This document shows, in pieces, positions 1 to 5,627 of a stretch of 11,148 nucleotides of DNA (its first letter is position 1; each line of letters starts with the position of its first letter). The notes beneath the pieces are model-generated. The model saw only the letters and a list, made by a program, of their open reading frames with translations, made no database searches and had not been told where the DNA came from. This DNA is from an uncultured Actinoplanes sp. (GTDB taxonomy: Bacteria > Actinomycetota > Actinomycetes > Mycobacteriales > Micromonosporaceae): contig CAKUMG010000103.1 of the NCBI GenBank assembly GCA_934667465.1, positions 1 through 11,148 on the forward strand. Reading direction: 5' to 3'. Position numbers and translations under genes: made by a program.

Positions 1-1
1 C

Positions 2-2692
2 ACCTCCGGCGTGGCGCTGCTGGTCTGGGCCTTCGTCATCGGCCCGCACCTGCGCGAGCCCGGCCTGACGACTGTCGACCGCTGGTTCGCGGTGCTCTTC
101 CCGCTCGGCGACCTGCTCGTGCTGGCCGCGCTCGTCCGGCTGCTCATCGCGACCGGCCGCCGCCTGCCCGCCGCCACCATCCTCGCGCTCGGCGTCGCGG
201 TCATGATCGCGTTCGACTCGGGCACCACCATCTCCGCCGAGGGCTCCGCCCCGGTGCTGGCCATCTTCGGCCGGATCCCGTTCCTGGCCGCCGCCGGCCT
301 GGCCGCGCTGCACCCGTCGATGACCGAGCTGACCCGCCCGGTCGTCACCGGCACGCTGGAACTGGGCCGGGTCCGGCTGGTCCTGCTGACCCTCGCCGCG
401 CTCGTCGCCCCGGGCGTGCTCGGCTACCAGCTGCTCACCGAGGGCACGGTGCCGGGACTCGGCGTGATCGCCGCGCTGACCGCCCTGACGTTCCTGCTGA
501 TCCTGGCCCGGATGGCCGGAGTGATGGCCAGTCACCGGCAGGCCGTGGCCCGCGAGCGCGGCCTGCGCGAGGCGTCCGCGGCGCTGGTCTCGGCCGCCGA
601 CGCCGAGGAGGTCGGCGACGCGGTCCGCCGGGCCGTCGCCCAGCTGCTGCCCGCGGACACCCCGCACCAGGTCGTGCTCGCGATGTCGTACACGGCACCG
701 GGCGCGCCGCTGACGCCGGAGACCGCCACCCAGAACGCCGTCGACCGCGCCTCGGGCACCGCCGCCCGCCTGGTCTCGGTGCGCGAGCTGGACTGGGCCG
801 TCGCCACCCGGCTGTCACAGTTCCCGTCGGTGCTGCGCTGCCCGCTCGTGCTCGCGGACCGGCCCGCCGGCGACCCGCTCGTCGGCGTGCTGCACGTCGG
901 CGGCGCGCACTGGGCCCTCGCCGGGCTGCAGGGTGCCGTGGAGGTGCTCGCCACCCAGGTCGCGCTCGCGCTCGAGCGGATCGCCCTGAGCGAGGAGGTC
1001 ATCCGCCGCAACAGCGAGGCCTATTTCCGTACGCTCGTCCTGAACACGTCCGACGTGATCCTCATCGTCGACGACCAGAACCACGTCCGCTACGCGAGCC
1101 CGTCGGCCGTCCACGTCCTCGGCGCGGACCCCGTCGGCACGCTGCTGCCCGAGCTGATCCACCCCGGCGACCGACGCCGCCTCGACGAGGTGCTCGGCGC
1201 GGTCCGGATCGGGGCCGGCGTCGGTGAGGGCGTCGACCTGCGCGCGGTGGGCCGGCGGCGTACCGAGGTCATGCTCGAGATGCACTGCCGCGACCTGCGC
1301 ACCGACCCGACCGTCGCGGGCCTGGTCATCACGCTGCGCGACGTCACCGAGCGGGCCCGCCTCGAGCGCGAGCTCACCCACCAGGCGTTCCACGACTCGC
1401 TCACCGGCCTGGCCAACCGCGTCCTGTTCACCGACCGGCTCCAGCACGCCCTGGCCCGCGGCGCCCGCGACGGCTCGGTGGTCGGCGTGCTCTTCATCGA
1501 CCTCGACGACTTCAAGATCGTCAATGACACCCAGGGGCACGCCGTCGGCGACCAGTTGCTCGTCGCGGTCGCCGAGCGTCTCTCCGGCGCCCTGCGCGCC
1601 GACGACACGGCCGCGCGGCTCGGCGGCGACGAGTTCGCCGCCCTGATCGAGAACGTCCGGGACCCCGGCGCGGTCGAGGAGACCGCCACCCGCGTGCTGG
1701 CCGCGCTCGCGCCGCCGATCCCGGTCGAGGGCGGGACCCCGCTGCTCGCCAACGCCAGCATCGGCATCACCACCACGCCCGAGGCGGACACCGCCGACGA
1801 ACTGCTGCGCCAGGCCGACATGGCGCTCTACGTCGCCAAGGGCGCCGGGAAGAACCAGTGGCGCCGCTACCGCGCCGAGCTGCACAGCGCGATGGTCGAG
1901 CGGCTCGAGCTGCGCTCCGCGCTGGAGCACTCCGTCAACGAGGGCCACTTCATCCTGCAGTACCAGCCCATCGTCCGGCTCAACAACGACGAGGTGGTCG
2001 GCTTCGAGGCGCTGGTCCGCTGGCACCACCCGGTCCGCGGCATCATCTCCCCCGACCAGTTCATCGAGGTCGCCGAGGAGAGCGGGCTCATCGTGCCGAT
2101 GGGCCGCTGGGTCCTGGACCAGGCGCTGCACACGGTTGCCCAGTGGTGGCGGATCCTGCCCCGGGTCCGGCGCCCCTACGTCAGCGTCAACGTCTCGGTG
2201 CGCCAGTTCCGCCAGCCCAGCTTCGTCGAGCAGGTCCGCCAGTCCCTCGAATACGCCGGCGTCCCGCCGCAGGCGCTGATGCTGGAGATCACCGAGACGC
2301 TGCTGATGGGCGACGACGAGCAGATCTGGTCCGACCTCGCGGCGCTGCGCGAGCTCGGCGTCCGCATCGCGATCGACGACTTCGGCACCGGCTACTCGTC
2401 GCTGGGCTACCTGCGCCAGCGACCGATCGACGTACTGAAGATCGACAAGTCGTTCATCGACGACATGGTCTCGGACAAGCAGCAGCTCGCCCTGGTCAGC
2501 GGCATCGTGAGCCTGGCGCAGTCGCTGGGTCTGACCGTGGTCGCCGAGGGCATCGAGGAGGGCCGGCACAAGGGCATCCTGAGCCGGCTCGGGTGCCCGC
2601 TCGGCCAGGGCTACTACTACTCGCGGCCCCTGGGCGAGACCGAGGCGCTGTCCTGGCTGCGCAACCCGCTTCCCGCCGAGGCCGCCGCTTAG
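2..2692 (+). CDS. Membrane PAS-GGDEF-EAL cyclic-di-GMP synthase/phosphodiesterase, 5' partial
   Basis: A bifunctional cyclic-di-GMP turnover protein; the reading frame is open to the window edge, so the true start is upstream. Numbering here is from the GTG at 11. Hydrophobic segments fill residues 1-172 (about five to six spans), then a GAF-like stretch (about 180-330), a PAS domain (about 338-450), GGDEF (about 455-620) and EAL (about 640-885). The diguanylate cyclase signature GGDEF is intact at 538-542, and an RxxD inhibitory site (RADD, 529-532) sits exactly five residues before it. The EAL side keeps FEALVRW (EAL at 666-668), NVSV, LEITET (E759), IDDFGTGYSS (DD 789-790), KIDKSF, VVAEGIEE and the late Gln in GQGYYYSRP, so both active sites look competent. 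Whether synthesis or hydrolysis dominates cannot be read from sequence. It probably sits in the cytoplasmic membrane, with the sensory region setting the balance. Confidence 0.93.
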   Translation, partial: TSGVALLVWAFVIGPHLREPGLTTVDRWFAVLFPLGDLLVLAALVRLLIATGRRLPAATILALGVAVMIAFDSGTTISAEGSAPVLAIFGRIPFLAAAGLAALHPSMTELTRPVVTGTLELGRVRLVLLTLAALVAPGVLGYQLLTEGTVPGLGVIAALTALTFLLILARMAGVMASHRQAVARERGLREASAALVSAADAEEVGDAVRRAVAQLLPADTPHQVVLAMSYTAPGAPLTPETATQNAVDRASGTAARLVSVRELDWAVATRLSQFPSVLRCPLVLADRPAGDPLVGVLHVGGAHWALAGLQGAVEVLATQVALALERIALSEEVIRRNSEAYFRTLVLNTSDVILIVDDQNHVRYASPSAVHVLGADPVGTLLPELIHPGDRRRLDEVLGAVRIGAGVGEGVDLRAVGRRRTEVMLEMHCRDLRTDPTVAGLVITLRDVTERARLERELTHQAFHDSLTGLANRVLFTDRLQHALARGARDGSVVGVLFIDLDDFKIVNDTQGHAVGDQLLVAVAERLSGALRADDTAARLGGDEFAALIENVRDPGAVEETATRVLAALAPPIPVEGGTPLLANASIGITTTPEADTADELLRQADMALYVAKGAGKNQWRRYRAELHSAMVERLELRSALEHSVNEGHFILQYQPIVRLNNDEVVGFEALVRWHHPVRGIISPDQFIEVAEESGLIVPMGRWVLDQALHTVAQWWRILPRVRRPYVSVNVSVRQFRQPSFVEQVRQSLEYAGVPPQALMLEITETLLMGDDEQIWSDLAALRELGVRIAIDDFGTGYSSLGYLRQRPIDVLKIDKSFIDDMVSDKQQLALVSGIVSLAQSLGLTVVAEGIEEGRHKGILSRLGCPLGQGYYYSRPLGETEALSWLRNPLPAEAAA

Positions 2693-2705
2693 CGTCCAGG
2701 GTCAC

Positions 2706-2789
2706 GTGCCGTTCACCCCGGCGATCCGGGACGCGGTCCGGGCCGAGATCGCCGGCCTGGCCGCCTGGCTCGGCGTCTCAGCGCCGTAG
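2706..2789 (+). pseudogene. Orphan 3' end of a gene (possible winged-helix DNA-binding family remnant)
   Basis: Just after the GGDEF-EAL stop there is a run of 27 sense codons ending in TAG, of which 26 end in G or C. That is the third-position signature of real coding sequence here. The peptide begins VPFTPAIRDAVRAEIAGL and ends AWLGVSAP, an amphipathic helix of the kind found at the C-terminus of winged-helix DNA-binding proteins related to the YcaQ/AlkZ glycosylases; this family link is from memory and weak. No matching upstream body is present: the preceding DNA is the EAL gene in another frame. A GTG at 2706 with AGG five bases upstream could alternatively make it a tiny gene of 27 residues. 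Its last 12 bases overlap the convergent HAD gene. Confidence 0.35.
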
Positions 2790-3512
2790 GAGATCGCGGA
2801 GCGCGTAGCCGTCGCCGACGATCACGTCCGGGGCGGGCCAGGCATCCGGGTCCTCCCGCGCCGTACGGCCGGAGGGGAACAGGATCGCGGCACCGGCGTC
2901 GGCGCGACGGGCGCAGACGACGTCGCGCTGATAGCTGTCACCCACGAACCAGCAGCCCTCGGTCGGGACGCCCAGCTCGCGGGTGGCACGCCAGATCATC
3001 TCGGGGTTCGGCTTGCGGACGCCCGCCTCGTCGCTGTAGATCTGCGCGCCGAAGAGCTCGCCGACGCCCGCCCGCCGGAGGAAGTCGCGGTGGGCCGCGC
3101 CGCTCATGGTGTTGCTCACCACAGCCAGCGGCAGGCCGGCGTCGCGGGCCGCGTGCAGGGCCTCCGGGATGCCGGGGCGCAGCTCCCACTCCGGGCGGTA
3201 GGCCCAGTCGCGGGTGAGCCGGCTCGCGTGCAGCCGGACCACCTCGCGCGCCGACGGCGGCCAGCCCGCGGTGACGAAACGCCGCCACACCGCCTCGTGG
3301 GTCAGCTCGGCGGGCTCGTCCCGGTCCCGCCACGCCTTCAGCTCCGCCTCGGCGCGGGTCAGCGACCGGCCGATCTCGCCCGGGGTCAGCGCGCCGCCGG
3401 TGAGGTTGTAGAGCCGCAGCACCAGCTCGGGCGGGGCCGGGTCGAACGGGCCGGGGGCGTCGGCGAGCACCCCGCCGAAATCGAGCAACAGAGCGACCGG
3501 GGGAGGCGGCAT
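2778..3512 (-). CDS. HAD-superfamily hydrolase
   Basis: A 244-residue cytoplasmic haloacid-dehalogenase-fold phosphatase or hydrolase. Motif I is LLDFGGVL with the nucleophile D11; the usual second aspartate is replaced by G13. Motif II is VVSNT (S133), motif III is the lysine of GVRKPNPE (K167), and motif IV is GDSYQRD (D192, D197). The cap region between motifs I and II (about 18-110) is alpha-helical in character, as in subfamily I. The start is ambiguous between ATG at 3512 and a GTG immediately before it at 3515; I use the ATG. The ROK kinase stop codon lies only 9 bases upstream, so translational coupling in one operon is likely. The substrate cannot be deduced; the DxG form of motif I occurs in a number of HAD proteins, and its effect on phosphatase activity here is unknown. 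Confidence 0.85.
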   Translation of the reverse strand: MPPPPVALLLDFGGVLADAPGPFDPAPPELVLRLYNLTGGALTPGEIGRSLTRAEAELKAWRDRDEPAELTHEAVWRRFVTAGWPPSAREVVRLHASRLTRDWAYRPEWELRPGIPEALHAARDAGLPLAVVSNTMSGAAHRDFLRRAGVGELFGAQIYSDEAGVRKPNPEMIWRATRELGVPTEGCWFVGDSYQRDVVCARRADAGAAILFPSGRTAREDPDAWPAPDVIVGDGYALRDLLRR

Positions 3513-3521
3513 CACCCCAAT

Positions 3522-4289
3522 CTATGCCTCACCGGGCCGGCCGGTCTGCAGGGTCCAGGCGCGGACGCCGCCGACGATGCCCGCCGTGTTGGGGACCACC
3601 ACGACCTCGTCGCCCATCCGGGCCAGCTGCGCGGCGGTGATCAGCCGGGAGTTGCCGCCGCCCAGATAGAGGCGGTCCCAGAGGAAGACCGGACGCAGGC
3701 CCTCGACCACGTTGCGGACCCGGCGCGACCAGAGCGCGTCGCCCAGGCGGCGGCGCTCGTGCTCGCCGATGTACGTGTCGTAGCTCATGCCCCAGCGCAC
3801 CGGCGCCTGCGACATCTCCAGGTGCGGCGCCAGCGCGCCGCCGTCGAACAGCGCGCATCCCAGCCCGGTGCCGAGCGTCAGGACCAGCTCGCAGCCGGTG
3901 CCGGCCACCACGCCGGCGCCGTGCACCTCGGCGTCGTTGAGCACCAGCGTGGGCAGGCCGAACGCCTCGGCGAGCGCGGTACGGGCGTCGTACCCCGACC
4001 ACGCCTCGACCAGCTCGGGGTCGATCTTGGTGCGCGGGCCCAGCTTCGTCACGTAGTGCGGCGTCTTCACGACCACGCCGTGCCGCAGCATGCCGGGCAT
4101 GCCCACGGTCACCCGGTCGGCGGTCGGGAGCCGCTCACCGAGCTCCACCAGCGTCTTCACGAACAGGTCGGGCGGCAGCGGGTACGGCGTCGGCACCCGG
4201 ATGGGCTGCGCGCGCATGGTGCCCGCCTCGTCCAGCACGGACCCCTTGATCCCGCCGCCGCCGCAATCGATCGTCAATGTGAAAGCCAC
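3522..4289 (-). CDS. ROK-family sugar kinase, polyphosphate-glucokinase-like
   Basis: A 255-residue kinase of the ROK/actin-like ATPase fold, expected to phosphorylate a sugar in the cytoplasm. It opens with the nucleotide-binding loop TIDCGGGGIKGSVLD (residues 6-20). The catalytic Asp is in VLNDAEVHGAGV (D119), a second phosphate loop is TLGTGLGCALF (138-148), and a late glycine motif is YLGGGNSRLIT. As in polyphosphate glucokinases, the cysteine-rich zinc motif of classical ROK proteins is absent. The glucose-binding segment usually reading ELGH is EMSQ here (158-161), so the sugar or the phosphate donor may differ from glucose and polyphosphate/ATP. The start is taken as GTG 4289, giving the short N-terminus usual for the family; an in-frame ATG at 4322 would add 11 residues and has a G-rich ribosome-binding region. 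The gene lies between the DNA glycosylase (81 bases) and the HAD hydrolase (9 bases). Confidence 0.85.
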   Translation of the reverse strand: MAFTLTIDCGGGGIKGSVLDEAGTMRAQPIRVPTPYPLPPDLFVKTLVELGERLPTADRVTVGMPGMLRHGVVVKTPHYVTKLGPRTKIDPELVEAWSGYDARTALAEAFGLPTLVLNDAEVHGAGVVAGTGCELVLTLGTGLGCALFDGGALAPHLEMSQAPVRWGMSYDTYIGEHERRRLGDALWSRRVRNVVEGLRPVFLWDRLYLGGGNSRLITAAQLARMGDEVVVVPNTAGIVGGVRAWTLQTGRPGEA

Positions 4290-4331
4290 ACGTAGCAGTG
4301 TGACAGTTCGCCCGGACGACATCCCCGCCCG

Positions 4332-4356
4332 GCGGTCGATCTTGACTTTCGACCGC
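4332..4356 (-). other. Small hairpin between glycosylase and kinase genes
   Basis: A perfect 8-bp inverted repeat (GCGGTCGA at 4332-4339 and TCGACCGC at 4349-4356) with a 9-base loop lies between the glycosylase stop and the kinase start. There is no T-tract after it on the minus strand, so it could be a weak terminator, a processing site or a feature of the kinase leader. Confidence 0.4.
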
Positions 4357-4369
4357 GGAGGGTACGGGC

Positions 4370-5278
4370 TCAGAAGCGGGCGAAGGAGCGGATCGGCATG
4401 CGCGGGCCGAACTTCGGTGCCGTGATGCCCCCGGCGGCGAGCAGTCCGCAGACGCGGCCGCGATGCCCCGCGTACGGCTTCAGCAGCTCCAGCATCCGCG
4501 CGTCCGTCCCCCGCGTCTCCCCCGCCAGCGCCCAGGCCACCGTGTTCGGGATGTGGAAGTCGCCCACGCTGACCGCGTCCGCGTCCCCGTAGGCGGTCCG
4601 CACGACCTCCGCCGCCGTCCACGGGCCGATGCCGGGGATCGCGGTCAGCCGCAGCGTCGCCTCGGCACTGTCGGCGCAGCGCTCCAGCCGGGCCGCCACG
4701 GCCGCGCCGCGCAGCAGGGCCTGGGTGCGCCGCTGCTCGACGCCGAAGGGATGGAACACCCAGTACGGGGTCGCCGCCACCGCCTCCGGGTCGGGCGGCA
4801 GCAGCAGGTCGCCGGGGCCGGGCGCGGGCTCGCCGAAGTGCTTGACCAGCGCGCGGTAGGCCCGGTGCGCCTCGATGCCGGTGACCTTCTGCTCCAGCAC
4901 GGCCCGGATCAGGCGCGGGAAGATCTGGCCGGTAGCGGGGAACCGCAGCCCCGCGAACGTCCGGGCCAGCCGGTTGAGCAGCGGGTGGTCGCACACCAGC
5001 GCGGGGAAATCGGTCACGTCGTCGCGCAGGCCGGCGATGGCGTCGGCCCGGCCGGCCAGCCAGGCGGCGCCCGGGCCGTGCGCGGTCGCGATCAGCTCCG
5101 CGCCCTCGCGGGCGAGATGCAGAGATCCAGGGCCCTCCGGCGTACGCACGGCAAGCCGGAACGTGTCGCCGTCGAGCACGCCGCAGGGGTCGTACCGGAC
5201 CACCAGCAGCGTCCGGAGGGTGCGCCCGAACTGGTAGCCCTCGGGCAGCGCCAGCCGCCGGCTCACAGTCCTCGTCAC
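4370..5278 (-). CDS. AlkA-type DNA-3-methyladenine glycosylase (HhH-GPD family)
   Basis: A base-excision repair enzyme that removes alkylated bases from DNA by cleaving the N-glycosidic bond. With the GTG at 5278 it has 302 residues, normal for the AlkA group. The N-terminal part (about 10-95) fits the AlkA N-terminal domain. A helical core follows, with EQKVTGIEAHRAYRALV near 129-145. The helix-hairpin-helix is IPGIGPWTAAEVV (about 214-226), and the catalytic aspartate is D240 in VSVGDFHIPN. Start choice: GTG 5278 is preceded at 7 bases by TATAGT and has no Shine-Dalgarno sequence, which fits a leaderless message. GTG at 5287, 5317 or 5266 are alternatives, the last having GAGG three bases upstream. 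It heads the leftward run with the ROK kinase and HAD genes; no link in function between repair and these enzymes is evident. Confidence 0.88.
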   Translation of the reverse strand: MTRTVSRRLALPEGYQFGRTLRTLLVVRYDPCGVLDGDTFRLAVRTPEGPGSLHLAREGAELIATAHGPGAAWLAGRADAIAGLRDDVTDFPALVCDHPLLNRLARTFAGLRFPATGQIFPRLIRAVLEQKVTGIEAHRAYRALVKHFGEPAPGPGDLLLPPDPEAVAATPYWVFHPFGVEQRRTQALLRGAAVAARLERCADSAEATLRLTAIPGIGPWTAAEVVRTAYGDADAVSVGDFHIPNTVAWALAGETRGTDARMLELLKPYAGHRGRVCGLLAAGGITAPKFGPRMPIRSFARF

Positions 5279-5285
5279 GCGGGCC

Positions 5286-5291
5286 ACTATA
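5286..5291 (-). promoter_or_regulatory. Possible -10 element for leaderless glycosylase mRNA
   Basis: TATAGT on the minus strand lies 7 bases upstream of the GTG at 5278, the distance expected if transcription begins at the start codon. No convincing -35 element is seen 17-18 bases further up, as is common for actinobacterial leaderless promoters. Confidence 0.35.
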
Positions 5292-5353
5292 CGACTGTTC
5301 GAGCAGGCAGCGGGCACGTCGCCAGCCGTTCTTCCCGATCGGCGGCGGGCATG

Positions 5354-5391
5354 CCGATGGCCCTGACCGCGCTCCCGGTCAGGGCCATCGG
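5354..5391. terminator. Perfect 15-bp stem-loop, terminator-like
   Basis: CCGATGGCCCTGACC at 5354-5368 and its exact complement at 5377-5391 enclose an 8-base loop. No T-tract follows on either strand, so it is at best a high-GC terminator without U-run. It lies 237 bases beyond the stop of the Gly/Asn-rich gene and 76 bases before the glycosylase start, so it could end the transcript of the former. Confidence 0.55.
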
Positions 5392-5447
5392 GGAGGGTGA
5401 GCGGACACCCGAGTCGGTCCGCACACCCGGTGTCGGAGCTGGTAGCT

Positions 5448-5500
5448 CGGTCCGAACCGGTAACAAGCCTCCTTTCGTCAGCCGATTCCGGTTCGGGCCG
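5448..5500. other. Long stem-loop with 27-base loop containing anti-Shine-Dalgarno-like sequence
   Basis: Arms 5448-5460 and 5488-5500 pair over 13 bp. On plus-strand RNA one pair is U-G, while on minus-strand RNA the same position is an A-C mismatch, slightly favouring a plus-strand transcript. The loop on the plus strand contains CCTCCTTTC, matching the anti-Shine-Dalgarno end of 16S rRNA; on the minus strand this reads AAAGGAGG. Function unknown. Confidence 0.4.
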
Positions 5501-5627
5501 CTTGCCGCTGTGCCGTCCTCAGGGGGGTGGACGGCGGCCGGTCACCGATGGGGGGTCCCCTGCGGGGCGGCCTTCGCAGGCACTGCCCCGCGGGGTTCGG
5601 TTCGCGGGTCGCGACAAGGCTCCGTGC

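Larger units (their letters stand above)
5279..5627. other. Hairpin-rich intergenic region, no convincing gene
   Basis: This stretch has poor third-position GC bias in every frame I checked and no recognisable protein. It holds several inverted repeats: a perfect 15-bp stem (5354-5391), a 6-bp stem (5401-5422), a 13-bp stem with 27-base loop (5448-5500), a 7-bp stem with a G6 (minus strand C6) loop (5512-5535) and two competing stems around 5559-5595. On the minus strand a Shine-Dalgarno-like AAAGGAGG (5468-5475) lies in the big loop and is followed by TTG and about 60 open codons of unconvincing composition. It may be the 3' region of the Gly/Asn-rich gene, a leader of the glycosylase gene, or an independent structured RNA. 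Confidence 0.5.

Noticed and set aside
815..2569. A 584-codon open frame antisense to the GGDEF-EAL gene
   Set aside because: It is a mirror of a GC-rich coding sequence; the protein is low-complexity Asp/Val/Leu/Gly-rich with no domain, while the plus-strand frame has full GGDEF and EAL motifs.
3090..4295. Long plus-strand open frame opposite the HAD and ROK genes
   Set aside because: Composition is His/Arg/Gln-rich and featureless; the minus strand carries intact HAD and ROK motifs.
5424..5500. A tRNA-like pattern (AGCTGGTAGCTC resembling a D arm, GGTTCGG resembling a T arm)
   Set aside because: The T loop lacks TTCRA, no 7-bp acceptor stem is found and the bases pair instead into a long 13-bp stem-loop.
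5522..5567. G-quadruplex on the plus strand
   Set aside because: There are only three clear runs of four or more G, two of which are better explained by hairpins; not supportable by eye.
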